Positions 26,968 through 36,083 of a stretch of 64,000 bases of DNA are shown piece by piece; the stretch's first letter is position 1, and the number at the start of each line of letters is the position of its first letter. The stretch comes from Pseudomonadota bacterium. GTDB taxonomy: Bacteria > Myxococcota_A > Polyangia > Haliangiales > Haliangiaceae. A program made the translations under genes and the position numbers. The stretch is taken from NCBI GenBank assembly GCA_022360315.1, contig JAKSDA010000596.1, positions 1 to 64,000 of the forward strand, given 5' to 3'. The notes below the pieces were generated by a model. The model ran no database searches. It was not told the origin of the DNA and worked only from the letters and a program-made list of their open reading frames with translations.

Positions 26968-27966
26968 ATGGAACGCACTAGCCCGAGTTTGGAGGACGTC
27001 CTCTACAAAGCGGTCGGCTCCTGGACGACTGGCATCCTGAATGCGGCGACGGTCCATTCCATCTTCACGCACATCGACAACGGCGCCCGTACCAGTGGAG
27101 CCATTGCCGAACGGGCCAAGATCGCCCCGCGCGGGGCCCAGGCCGTGCTCGACGGCCTGCTCGGCATCGGACTGGTGACCCGTGAGGGCGACGAGTATCG
27201 CAATACCGCCGAGGCAGAAGCGTATCTGGTGCGGGACAAACCGGGATACATGGGCGATCTGGTCCAGTTCTTCGCCGATCACATGGGGGAGTGGTCAAGG
27301 CTGTGGCAAGTCGTACGCGACGGCGTACCGAGCAAAGCCCAGGGGGATGACGCCACCGGTACCGACTGGGAAAAGGTGGTTCTTTCCATCATTCCGCTGT
27401 CGCAGCCGGGTGCAGTGGCCTCGGCTGCCCGTCTGGATATCGCCAATGCCGGGCCCATTTCTCTGCTCGACGTGGGCGGTGGTTCGGGGATTTATTCCGC
27501 CACATGGCTCGAGGCAAATCCCCGCGCCCGGGCGACCCAGGTGGACTTTGCCGAGATCAACTCGATCGCGCGCCGCTACGTGTCGTCTCGCGCTGTCGGC
27601 GATCGCTTCTCGACCGCCGACGGCAGCTTACACGACGTCGACTTCGGCAACGATGAGCACGACTTCGCCGTCTATTCCCATGTCGCCCACGGCGAATCAC
27701 CGGCCGGAAACCTCGATGCATTCCGCAAGCTGCGCACCGCGCTGAAGCCAGGGGGGACGTTGGTGATCGCCGACTTCATCCTCGACGACGACCGGACCGC
27801 CCCGCCGTTTGTTCTGATGTTTCAATGCAACATGCTCAAAGCCAACCGACAGGGTGGCTGCTGGCGCAAACAAGACTACCGCTCGTGGCTGGACAGCGCC
27901 GGGTTTCGCGACATCTCGACCGAACTCCTCGCCCCCATACCCCTTACACTCATCTACGCCGTGTAG
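26968..27966 (+). CDS. SAM-dependent O-methyltransferase (two-domain, Methyltransf_2 type)
   Basis: 332 residues. The N-terminal dimerisation winged helix is visible (GAIAERAKIAPRGAQAVLDG, then GLVTREGDEYRNTAEAEAYL). The class I SAM domain has motif I LLDVGGGSGIYSATWL, an acidic strand end TQVDFAE, and the post-motif HVAHGESPAGN and LKPGGTLVIADF. Small-molecule O-methyltransferases of natural-product pathways share this layout. A good ribosome-binding site (GGAGAA) precedes the ATG. It is divergent from the GST gene. Confidence 0.88.
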   Translation: MERTSPSLEDVLYKAVGSWTTGILNAATVHSIFTHIDNGARTSGAIAERAKIAPRGAQAVLDGLLGIGLVTREGDEYRNTAEAEAYLVRDKPGYMGDLVQFFADHMGEWSRLWQVVRDGVPSKAQGDDATGTDWEKVVLSIIPLSQPGAVASAARLDIANAGPISLLDVGGGSGIYSATWLEANPRARATQVDFAEINSIARRYVSSRAVGDRFSTADGSLHDVDFGNDEHDFAVYSHVAHGESPAGNLDAFRKLRTALKPGGTLVIADFILDDDRTAPPFVLMFQCNMLKANRQGGCWRKQDYRSWLDSAGFRDISTELLAPIPLTLIYAV

Positions 27967-28015
27967 AGTTCATCTCAAAAGCAACCGGATCAGCGGCGCG
28001 AAGCCTGCCCTGGAC

Positions 28016-28780
28016 TCACCAGGCAGCTCGAGGCTCGGTGCCCGCCCGGCCGGGATCGGCCGCTATCGATTCGGCGTTATCCCTGGTACCCAACGCCATC
28101 TGCGAGTAGCTCCACAGCTCGTCCATGAAGGCGATGAGGCCGTCGAAAGTATCCTCTACCGCCTCTAGAGCTGAACGGCGCAGTTCCTCGGTTAGCTCGA
28201 TCTCTTGCAGGCGACGGCTCAGCTCGCCCTCGTTGGCCACGTGGCCGAGCTCGTTGTCCAGATGAAGTCGGCCAAAAAAATCGAGCTCAAACTCCCGTTC
28301 GCGACAAAGCTCGCGGGCCACAGGATTAATCCGACTCAAAAATACGTTGCCACAATCCTCGAACACTTCAATGATGGAGAGTTTGATGAGTGGATGCGCT
28401 CCCAAAGCCCGTGCCACCACTCGATACATGAGCATGCGGGTCTCGATCATACAGTCGCTCCACAGAAAACGCATGCTTTCCGTAATACCGGTAATTTTGT
28501 CATCCCAACCGAGCTTGCGCAAATCGTCGAGCAACCACATCCAGTGATCCTCGTCCTCATACGAGTGTCGATTGACGATCTGTTGATACTCATCGTCAAA
28601 AGACAGGTCGCGGTAAATAAGCTTGTTTAGATCTGTAAAGGTCATGACGAAATGACCGATACATGGTGCAAAGACCAACTTGTCGCCTGGCCGAATTGCC
28701 GGATCGCGCAAGAACTCATAGAAAGGGGCTCGTTTGTACTCGTCGAGCCTCGCCCGTATTCGGGCGTACACGTGCTTCAT
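28016..28780 (-). CDS. Haem-oxygenase-like diiron enzyme candidate
   Basis: 254 residues, all helical, resembling the iron-containing redox (HDO) family. The late motif HLDNELGH fits HxxxExxH, a close variant of the HxxxDxxH metal-ligand motif. Earlier candidate ligands lie in NRHSYEDEDHWMWLL, and a helix IEVFEDCGNVFL could provide the bridging Glu. HDO enzymes use a labile diiron site and oxygen for N-oxygenation, desaturation or C-C cleavage. The gene faces away from the B12 radical SAM gene across a 514-bp gap. Confidence 0.6.
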   Translation of the reverse strand: MKHVYARIRARLDEYKRAPFYEFLRDPAIRPGDKLVFAPCIGHFVMTFTDLNKLIYRDLSFDDEYQQIVNRHSYEDEDHWMWLLDDLRKLGWDDKITGITESMRFLWSDCMIETRMLMYRVVARALGAHPLIKLSIIEVFEDCGNVFLSRINPVARELCREREFELDFFGRLHLDNELGHVANEGELSRRLQEIELTEELRRSALEAVEDTFDGLIAFMDELWSYSQMALGTRDNAESIAADPGRAGTEPRAAW

Positions 28781-29173
28781 TATTCACCCCGTTAATTCAC
28801 TATGATGTAGTGAAAGCGGAAAGTCCAGTCGAGAGACATTGTTTTGTACATCGTCCCCGACGGGCGAAAACTTTAACCAATATACGTTGGCGTTGGCCCA
28901 TGCGCACAACGTGTATCATAATGAGTGCGTACATTGAATTGCTGCCCTGATGAAGCCGCTGATCCCGAGGCATTATCCACATCGATCCGATATTGAGCCA
29001 ATTCCGCAGTGATCTCTCGCACAGGCTAGAGAAGGGTGTTTGGCACCACCAAACGGGCTGCCCGGTTGGTCGAGCACGGTACACACAGCTGCTCGTGCTG
29101 TATGACCGTCCGGATTACTCACCAAATTATTCGCTGTGTGATTCGATCGACAAACACTCTTCGGAGATAGTTA
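28781..29173. other. Divergent intergenic region
   Basis: Between the HDO-like gene and the micro-ORF. It presumably holds both promoters and is A+T-richer than average. A TTG-initiated frame (28993-29193) overlaps the micro-ORF but is not convincing. Confidence 0.4.
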
Positions 29174-29224
29174 ATGAGCGATCTCTACCGTGACACAACA
29201 AGTTCGTTAGATTGCTTATTATGA
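29174..29224 (+). CDS. Candidate 16-residue micropeptide
   Basis: ATG 29174 to TGA 29224 encodes MSDLYRDTTSSLDCLL. GGAG stands six bases before the ATG, a better ribosome-binding site than most genes here have. It lies about 70 bases before the B12 radical SAM start. It could be a leader peptide controlling translation, a precursor peptide for the neighbouring enzymes, or chance. At this length coding statistics give no help. Confidence 0.35.
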   Translation: MSDLYRDTTSSLDCLL

Positions 29225-29294
29225 ATTAAAGATCTGTTTCACGCATCCCGATGATGACCTACATACGGCCAGAGGCGGCCGTAAAGGCGGAACC

Positions 29295-31028
29295 ATGGGA
29301 AAAGCACTCGTTACCCTGATAAATCCAAATAAAGTCCACCCGGGAATCACACCCTACGCTCTGGATATTTTAACCACATCGCTCGAGCAAAACCAGTTTG
29401 ATGTCGAAGTCATCGATCTCACCTTCGAACGCGAACACTGGCGCGAACTCCTGGCGCGATACTTTGCGGAGCGCGAACCCCTGCTCATCGGGTGTACAAT
29501 CCGCAACACCGATACGATATACCCTCAAGAACAGAGGGTATTCCTGGCCGAGCACCGAGAAATCATCGCAGCGGTCAGAGCACTCAGCGATGCGCCCATT
29601 GTCTGTGGTGGTGTCGGATTCTCGTCCATGCCATTTGCATTGGTCGACTATTTTGGCGTCGATTACGCGGTCAAGGGCCCTGGCGAGTTAATTCTGAGTC
29701 AGCTCGCCGATAATTTGTACCACAGCAGATCCCCTTATACTGTAATTGGCTTGATTATCAATGAGAGTGGAAAAATCATCCAGGTTGACAGTGACACGCC
29801 TCGTCTGCTCACCGGCCGCGCTGACCGAGTCAACCGGGTCACAGCCTATAACCGCCGCTCCGGGGTGCCCTGGCGGGTGGACAACCGCGAGTACTATCGC
29901 CGGGGAGGACTGAGCAATATCATTACCAAGAACGGCTGTTCATTTTCTTGTACTCATTGTGTCGAGCCCGACGCGAAAGGCAATCAGTTTGCAAAGCGCA
30001 GCTATCGGTCAGTAGTCGACGAGATCGAAGCACTGGCCAGCCAGGGAGTCCGCGACATTCATACGACCGACAGCGAGGTCAATCTCAGCCTCGGCCATAT
30101 CAAGAAAATTTTACGCGAAATCATCTCTCGTAAAGCGGCGGATCGAGAGTCACCCCTACACGGCATGCGCCTGTGGATGTACTGTCAGCCGGTGCCATTC
30201 GACGAGGAATTCGCCGATTTGCTCCGGCTGGCCGGATGTGCAGGTGTTAACTTTGGCAGTGACCACACCTGTGACGACATGCTGAAAAGCTGGAAGGTCA
30301 CCGCGAATGGGGCTAGATTCTATACATACGAGCACATCAAGCGGGCCAATCAGCTGGTTGTAGATCGCGGCATGTTGGTGATGCATGACATCTTGCTGGG
30401 CATGCCTGGCGAGACCATCGATACCGTCTATCAGTGTATCGACGAGACTCTGGCACTCGACGCCACAGTTATCGGGTACACCTTGGGCATACGGATATTT
30501 CCATATTCTCCTCTGGGAGTGCGGTTCGCCGCCGAGTCGGACGGTGAACGAACCATCCCGGGCTTGCAGTCGAACACCGCGGTCGGTCCGATTTTGCTGA
30601 AGCCGGTCGAGGCTTGTGAGAGCCGTGTGCAATACGAGAGGCAGTTCATGTTCGACGAGCACGGCCGTTTCCGTCCGGTGTATTACTTTTCGCCCGAACT
30701 GCCCGAGTCTGCCGAGACTCTGCGCGGGCCCAGCCGGCAGTGGGCCCGCACGGTCGAGCTCATGTGGGATTATATCGCCAAAGAGGACCATCACCGGGTC
30801 ATGCTGCCCACTCTTCCCGGCCTGAGCAAAGACGACAACAACTACGCGGACAATCCATTCCTCACCGCGTTGGTCGAACTCGGCTACAAAGGTGCTTTCT
30901 GGGCCAGGTGGCGGGAGCGCGACGAGATTATCGAGCAAGCCCGGGTCCGCCGTTCGGTGCCACGGGCAAGCCAATCGCAGAAACTCCGCGCCGCGTCTCT
31001 GTCCATGTCTCAGCTCGCTGGTGGGTAG
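29295..31028 (+). CDS. Cobalamin-binding radical SAM enzyme
   Basis: 577 residues. The N-terminal B12-binding Rossmann-like domain (about 1-180) begins ALVTLINPNKVHPGITPYAL and includes IVCGGVGFSSMP and YAVKGPGE. The radical SAM core has the iron-sulfur motif CSFSCTHC (CxxxCxxC), followed by VEPDAKG and IHTTDSEVN. The C-terminal extension runs to a basic tail. Such enzymes methylate unactivated carbons or rearrange substrates, commonly in natural-product and peptide pathways. Substrate unknown. The context (HDO-like enzyme, O-methyltransferase, FAD enzyme, GST) suggests secondary metabolism. Confidence 0.88.
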   Translation: MGKALVTLINPNKVHPGITPYALDILTTSLEQNQFDVEVIDLTFEREHWRELLARYFAEREPLLIGCTIRNTDTIYPQEQRVFLAEHREIIAAVRALSDAPIVCGGVGFSSMPFALVDYFGVDYAVKGPGELILSQLADNLYHSRSPYTVIGLIINESGKIIQVDSDTPRLLTGRADRVNRVTAYNRRSGVPWRVDNREYYRRGGLSNIITKNGCSFSCTHCVEPDAKGNQFAKRSYRSVVDEIEALASQGVRDIHTTDSEVNLSLGHIKKILREIISRKAADRESPLHGMRLWMYCQPVPFDEEFADLLRLAGCAGVNFGSDHTCDDMLKSWKVTANGARFYTYEHIKRANQLVVDRGMLVMHDILLGMPGETIDTVYQCIDETLALDATVIGYTLGIRIFPYSPLGVRFAAESDGERTIPGLQSNTAVGPILLKPVEACESRVQYERQFMFDEHGRFRPVYYFSPELPESAETLRGPSRQWARTVELMWDYIAKEDHHRVMLPTLPGLSKDDNNYADNPFLTALVELGYKGAFWARWRERDEIIEQARVRRSVPRASQSQKLRAASLSMSQLAGG

Positions 31029-31287
31029 CAGGCCTCGTTTTACCACCTGGTACGGCGTCCAATCACATAGCTATGGCCCGGATTATTCATCACGGGCCAG
31101 ACTCGTATTCCTCACCACAATCTATCTTGCGGCAGCGCTTCCCGGCCAGCAGGTCTGGCGCGAGCTCTAACCTACCCCTGGACCAATAACGGTCTTGCCA
31201 CTACAGGTTCAGCTCTCAAGCCCATCCGCGACGATCCGAAGATCGCGACTGACGGTAGACACGGTCAAGGAAACCTGAGAGATCTCC

Positions 31288-33684
31288 ATGGAACATCATC
31301 CTTGTAGCGACATCGGCGGGGTTATCGGCACATATCGCATGCTGGCCAAAATCGGCTCGGGCGAAACTGGCGATGTCTATCTGGGTGAACACGAACGAGT
31401 TGGCAACCGTACTGCGATCAAGCTCATTCGTCGCGAATTGAGCAGGCGCTCCGATGTCGTGGCCCAGTGCTTTGATACCGCCAAGTCGGTCAACAATCTT
31501 CGACTGGCCGGGGTCGCAGCTGTATACGATTACGGTTATTATCAGACGACTCGAGCGTACATCATCAGCGAATACGTGCGCGGCGAAAGTCTGAGCCACA
31601 GGTTGGCGCAGAACCAGCGCATGAGCGTGGCACACGTGGTCGAGCTCACCCGCCAGATCGCCTCCACCCTTGCCGAAATCCACGAGCGCGGCATCGTGCA
31701 CGGCCGGCTGAAGCCAAATAACGTCATGCTGGTTCCGGCCCCGGAGTCGACCGGCGGCGAGCGTATTCGACTGCTCGACTTTGGCATCGCCAGACTCACC
31801 AATGTCGATTACAACGGCGAGCACGGGTTGTCTTTTCGACCGGTGCCGTCGCCGTACACTGCGCCCGAACTGGCTGACGGTGAGCTTCCGGCAGATGTCC
31901 GCAGCGATCTATTTTCACTCGGCTGTCTTTTGCGCGCGATGATCGGCGGTGTCAACTGGAATTCCGGCGAGTTTCCCGGCCATCATCGCAACCGACTCTC
32001 GCGACTGGCTGTGACTTTCCGCGAGATCGACATATCGATCCCGGCATCGCTGCGGACGATCATCGCCCGGTCGGTCGCAGTGGATCCCAAGGATCGCTAC
32101 CGCTCTGTGGACGAGTTCATCGCCGCACTCGACGCGATCAAGATGAACCACGTCCGCGTCATAGAGAGTCGGCCGGGCGACGAGTGGAAGCTGCCCGAGC
32201 TGACCAAATGTGAGGTTGTCGCGGTCGAGCGGGCCGAGATCGACGATTTGCCCGATCTCACCGATTGTGTCGAGGAGATCGATCCGAGACGCTCCGTCAT
32301 GGCGTGTAGTGGCGAAACTGCGGTCACAGGCGTCCCCGGCGGGCCGAGCGACGCCGCCCAGCCGGCCACGGTCATCGTCGCACCAGATCTGCGGGCAACC
32401 ACGGTCGAGTTTGTCGCCAAGAGCCAGGGATCAGGCCCGTACAACGGCACACCGGAAGAACTCGCGATGAGCGACACCATGCCGATGGCGTTGCCACCGT
32501 CACAGAACGTTGCAGTGGACGCTGCGCGCGATCCCATGTCGCCGTATATCGAGGAGCCTCTGCCCCCGCTGCCGCAAGACAGTCAACCTTGGCCCGGCTC
32601 CCAGGTCGCCCCGAAACCAAACGACGCGGCAGGGCCAGTCGGTGAATCGAGTCTGTCCGCACGGCCCACGTCTCGATTGCCGCGGGCTCGAGATCATCTG
32701 GAGCGGCTGCTGCCTCCGCCCGGCCGTCGCAGAGTAACTCGCGCGGGATTGAGCCGCACCAACTCGGCTCCTTCGCTGGCCAGCCTGCTCAGTGAAGCTC
32801 AAGCCGCGAGGACGGTCAGTGAAGAATCACCGGGGCCATATCCGACGGACATCATGACCCCTGGTGCCACTGCCAAAATGCGCCGGTCATCCACACTCAG
32901 CGAGGCGAGCGGCATATTCGAGGCAGAGGCCGAGCCGTCCGCCTGGCGCAGGAAGCGATATATCCCCTGGCTGACGGCTGGAGTCGCCTTGTGCACCACT
33001 ATTCTGATCGGTTGGTCGCTGCTCGACAGCGCTGGCCATGGTCCTGCCAAATCGGTCTCGGCGTCATCGGGCCGGTTATTTGGACCTGCGAGCAATTCCA
33101 ATACGCAGTTGGGCGGAGGCGGGGAGACGACGAGTGACAGCAAACAAGAGCCGGCTTCACGAACCAGGATCACCATCATTTCCACGCCGCCACGAGCGCG
33201 GGTATTGCGCGGGCCCGAGCGGATTTTGCTCGGGCATACTCCACTTACCGACACCGTCCCCGCAGGGATAACCGAGACGGTAGTCTATCTCATCGAGGCT
33301 CCCGGCTATCGCGGCAAGGAAATCTACGCTCGTACCGACGGGGACCGAGAATACCGCGTCGAACTGGCCCAACGTTTACCACCCACGGCTTCGCGCCTAC
33401 AGTCCGACGACGGCCAACGGGGCGACAATGCCGGCAGCGCCAACAACAGCCACAAAAGAGGAGAATCGGGTGCGCAGACGCCGGACAGTAAGAACCCGCG
33501 GAGTGCGCAGACAAAAGCGCAGAATTCTCGGCGAGCGAGCGCGGGAACCGACCGCGCGGACCAGGGTGGGGTATCCAGGCGCCGGGCAACGCTGGGCCAG
33601 AAGTCCCGGAAAAAAGCCCTATCAGACCAGTCTCACCACACCCTGGAGGAAGGGTGGCGTGACCGCTCCATCAACCCGTTTTGA
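31288..33684 (+). CDS. Membrane-anchored kinase-like protein, predicted pseudokinase, with PEGA domain
   Basis: 798 residues. The kinase-like domain (about 10-285) keeps the ATP Lys (TAIKLIRREL) and LLDFGIARL. It has HGRLKPNN where HRDLKPEN is expected, so the catalytic Asp is Arg. The helix C Glu position also reads Thr (CFDTAKSV against FNEAQAAH in the intact kinase at 47438). A long disordered Pro/Ser linker, one TM helix (WLTAGVALCTTILIGWSLL) and a periplasmic PEGA-like domain (IISTPPRARVLRGPE and APGYRGKEIYART) follow, then a basic disordered end. It probably acts as a regulator or scaffold rather than a phosphotransferase. The TPR protein gene lies downstream. Confidence 0.85.
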   Translation: MEHHPCSDIGGVIGTYRMLAKIGSGETGDVYLGEHERVGNRTAIKLIRRELSRRSDVVAQCFDTAKSVNNLRLAGVAAVYDYGYYQTTRAYIISEYVRGESLSHRLAQNQRMSVAHVVELTRQIASTLAEIHERGIVHGRLKPNNVMLVPAPESTGGERIRLLDFGIARLTNVDYNGEHGLSFRPVPSPYTAPELADGELPADVRSDLFSLGCLLRAMIGGVNWNSGEFPGHHRNRLSRLAVTFREIDISIPASLRTIIARSVAVDPKDRYRSVDEFIAALDAIKMNHVRVIESRPGDEWKLPELTKCEVVAVERAEIDDLPDLTDCVEEIDPRRSVMACSGETAVTGVPGGPSDAAQPATVIVAPDLRATTVEFVAKSQGSGPYNGTPEELAMSDTMPMALPPSQNVAVDAARDPMSPYIEEPLPPLPQDSQPWPGSQVAPKPNDAAGPVGESSLSARPTSRLPRARDHLERLLPPPGRRRVTRAGLSRTNSAPSLASLLSEAQAARTVSEESPGPYPTDIMTPGATAKMRRSSTLSEASGIFEAEAEPSAWRRKRYIPWLTAGVALCTTILIGWSLLDSAGHGPAKSVSASSGRLFGPASNSNTQLGGGGETTSDSKQEPASRTRITIISTPPRARVLRGPERILLGHTPLTDTVPAGITETVVYLIEAPGYRGKEIYARTDGDREYRVELAQRLPPTASRLQSDDGQRGDNAGSANNSHKRGESGAQTPDSKNPRSAQTKAQNSRRASAGTDRADQGGVSRRRATLGQKSRKKALSDQSHHTLEEGWRDRSINPF

Positions 33685-33853
33685 CAGTGACGTCATGACT
33701 TCACAGCCCATCTCAAAATTTGCACTGCGCAGAGCTCGACGCTGGCGCGGCACGAGCGAGGAGCATTCGGAGTGTATTGTAGAAACACGTGAGTGGGCAC
33801 CGCAGGGAACAATCGGGTCATCGGTGCGCGACCGCGGGCCTGGTGATAGAGGA

Positions 33854-34801
33854 GTGTCGACAAGGGTCAGAGCACACACCTGTCTCGTATTTGTCTGCCT
33901 GTGGTCTGTCCTGTCGGGCCCCGGCGACGCGGTCGGGAACAAGAACTCGGACCGCAAGCGCATACGAAAAGCTCGCGAGATCACGGCCAGGGCGCTCGAA
34001 AAACAAGAAGCGGGGGACTATCCGGCGGCCATTGCCCTGTTCGAGCGCGCCCATCGCGTGGTCGAGCATCCGGTACTGCTCTACAACATCGGTCAGGCCT
34101 ATCGTCTGTCTGGCAACCACGAGCTGGCCCTGCACTACTATCGGTCCTATCTGCACCGCGCTCCCACTGGCAGCCAGGCCGAGCTGACCCGCGAGCTCAT
34201 TGCCGAGGTAGAACGGATCCTCGATATCAAACACACACTGCGATCACTCTACGAGGAGGTCGGCGAATCGCTGGAGCTTCTGGCCGAACTGCGCGGCGAG
34301 GCCGTTGCAGGGCCCTTGCGACAGCGATACGGCCAGGTGCGATACCCCGAGGTGGCGGGCGATGCAAGGCTGTCCCACGAGGCCACCGAGTACCTCGTCG
34401 AGCTCGCGGAGGATATTCAGCAAACTCTCATTGACACAGCAGTGAGCCAAGTGGAGGACGACGAGCCGCCGGTGCATATCACGGCTCGGCGTTCGGCGAC
34501 CACTCGAAAGGTCGTCGGAGCGTCGCTGTGGATCACCGGCGCGGGCAGCCTGGCCCTCGGTATCAAATATGGGTTCGATATGTCCCGAGCAAGCGATGAC
34601 AATGAATCGGGCGACCCGAGTGAAAAATACCGGGCGCGGCGAGGTGCGCTCCTATTCACCAGTATCGGCGTTGTCGCCTTGATCAGCGGCACGCTGTTGT
34701 ACTGGAGCGGGGTCCGGGCGGAAAAAGAGACGCGCCGCATCTCGATCGTTCCCATGGCTTCACCGCGCGCTCTCGGCCTGACCCTGAACGGTCGGTTCTG
34801 A
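33854..34801 (+). CDS. Exported TPR protein with two C-terminal TM helices
   Basis: About 315 residues from GTG 33854, chosen because a signal-like segment follows (HTCLVFVCLWSVLSGPGDA). GTG 33824 and ATG 33696 are in-frame alternatives and none has an ideal ribosome-binding site. TPR motifs are clear: EKQEAGDYPAAIALFERAHR, VLLYNIGQAYRLSGNHELAL and YYRSYLHRAP. Near the end two hydrophobic helices (LWITGAGSLALGIKYGF and LFTSIGVVALISGTLLYW) anchor it. The layout is frequent in myxobacteria next to PEGA kinases. It may be co-transcribed with the pseudokinase gene and may interact with it. Confidence 0.75.
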   Translation: MSTRVRAHTCLVFVCLWSVLSGPGDAVGNKNSDRKRIRKAREITARALEKQEAGDYPAAIALFERAHRVVEHPVLLYNIGQAYRLSGNHELALHYYRSYLHRAPTGSQAELTRELIAEVERILDIKHTLRSLYEEVGESLELLAELRGEAVAGPLRQRYGQVRYPEVAGDARLSHEATEYLVELAEDIQQTLIDTAVSQVEDDEPPVHITARRSATTRKVVGASLWITGAGSLALGIKYGFDMSRASDDNESGDPSEKYRARRGALLFTSIGVVALISGTLLYWSGVRAEKETRRISIVPMASPRALGLTLNGRF

Positions 34802-35070
34802 CCCGCCATTCCCCCTGGAGTTGGTCGAGGCCGGAGTTGGGTACTTCCACTGAGATACTGAATCTTATAGTCTCGAATTGGATATCCAGAGCTGGTGTAT
34901 AGTTCGACGCGGCCAAAGCGTTTGTTGCCACCGAAGTTCAGCTCTACCCATTGCGGCATCCAAATCTGTCCGTTCTATATGCCGCTGGTTGAAGAATCAT
35001 TATATCCAGCGGCAGGACCATGTATCATGGAGTGGAATATCGTTATTCCAGATCGGACTACGGTTTCAGC
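34802..35070 (-). pseudogene. Discoidin (F5/8 type C) domain fragment with in-frame stop
   Basis: The minus strand reads SMIHGPAAGYNDSSTSGI, then TAG at 34975-34977, then NGQIWMPQWVELNFGGNKRF, GRVELYTSSGYPIRDY and KIQYLSG. This is a recognisable middle of a discoidin-like carbohydrate-binding domain (WVELDFG, YKIQY). A single base change (TGG to TAG) would account for the stop. Both ends of the domain, a start codon and any partner domain are missing. The fragment overlaps the 3' end of the alcohol dehydrogenase gene by a few bases. Confidence 0.6.
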
Positions 35071-36083
35071 ACCAGGCGTCCGGTAACGCCGCGGCTCTCC
35101 AGCCTGCGATGGGCCTTGACGGCGTCGTCGAGATCCAGCACCTCGTCGAGCACTGGTTCGATGGCTCCCTCGGTTACCCAATCGAGCACTTGCTCGAGAT
35201 CCCGGCGCGAGCATGCAGAGGTGCCGGACAGGCTGAGTTCGTTGAGAATCATCAGCCCCGGATTGAGTTCGAAACGGCTGACCGTGACGTTTCCGGCCAC
35301 GACACAGCGGCCCATCGGCTTCAGGCTGCGCACCGACGCGTTCAGGGTGGGCTCTCCGACGCAGTCGAAAGCCACGTCGACGCCACCCGTGAGTTGCTTG
35401 ACCTGCTTGTGAAAGGCCAGATCGGTGGACACGACGACCTCTTCAGCACCGCGAGCCCGCAGCGAATCGACCTTGGCCTGCGAAGAAGTCACCGCCACAA
35501 CTCTGGCGCCGAGTGCGCGGGCGACCTGAATGGCATGGAGCCCGACTCCGCCCGACGCACCGGTGATGAGTACGGTCTGACCGCGATCGAGTCGGGCGTG
35601 CCCGCGCAGGCCGCGCAGAGCCACCCCGGCGGTGCAGGCCAGAAAACACGCCTTTTCAAACGGTACCCGGGCTGGCAGGGCGACCAGGCAGCTAGCCGGC
35701 AAGAGTGCGTACTCGGCGTAGCCGCCGTCGATGGTCAGTCCCACTGCGTACGGCTGGCGCATGCAACGCGGCTCGTGACCGGCACGGCAATACTCACACT
35801 CGCCGCACGCCCCCCGGTGCAGATTGACAACTCGGTCGCCGACCGCAAAGTCCTCGACACCGTCGCCGACCTCGACCACTTCACCCGCGATCTCGTGACC
35901 GGGGATGATCGGCCGCTTCATGTATGGAAACCCGCCCAGGCGATCGATCACATCGCGGTAGCAAACTCCGGCCGCGCGCACTCTGACCGTGACCCGGCCC
36001 GGCTGCACCGACGGCCTGGGCCACTCGGCCTCGGTGATCAAGTTCTCGGCCGGTCCCACTTCGTGCAGCACAACAGCTTTCAT
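35058..36083 (-). CDS. Zinc-dependent alcohol dehydrogenase (MDR superfamily)
   Basis: 341 residues from ATG 36083. Family marks are complete: catalytic-zinc Cys in RAAGVCYRDVI and His in PGHEIAGEVVEVG, four structural-zinc cysteines in CGECEYCRAGHEPRC, and the NAD(P) fold in VLITGASGGVGLHAIQVARA. It oxidises or reduces an alcohol, aldehyde or enoyl substrate; the exact substrate is not readable. The frame extends ten codons further upstream, but MKAVVLHEVGP is the usual N-terminus of the family. Confidence 0.9.
   Translation of the reverse strand: MKAVVLHEVGPAENLITEAEWPRPSVQPGRVTVRVRAAGVCYRDVIDRLGGFPYMKRPIIPGHEIAGEVVEVGDGVEDFAVGDRVVNLHRGACGECEYCRAGHEPRCMRQPYAVGLTIDGGYAEYALLPASCLVALPARVPFEKACFLACTAGVALRGLRGHARLDRGQTVLITGASGGVGLHAIQVARALGARVVAVTSSQAKVDSLRARGAEEVVVSTDLAFHKQVKQLTGGVDVAFDCVGEPTLNASVRSLKPMGRCVVAGNVTVSRFELNPGLMILNELSLSGTSACSRRDLEQVLDWVTEGAIEPVLDEVLDLDDAVKAHRRLESRGVTGRLVLKP

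Noticed and set aside
28800-29084. Minus-strand Trp/Cys-rich frame as a possible RiPP precursor
   Set aside because: No ribosome-binding site, and it overlaps the divergent promoter region; the 16-codon frame at 29174 is better supported.
33696-33853. In-frame N-terminal extension of the TPR protein from ATG 33696
   Set aside because: The extension is not protein-like and would bury the signal sequence that starts at 33854.
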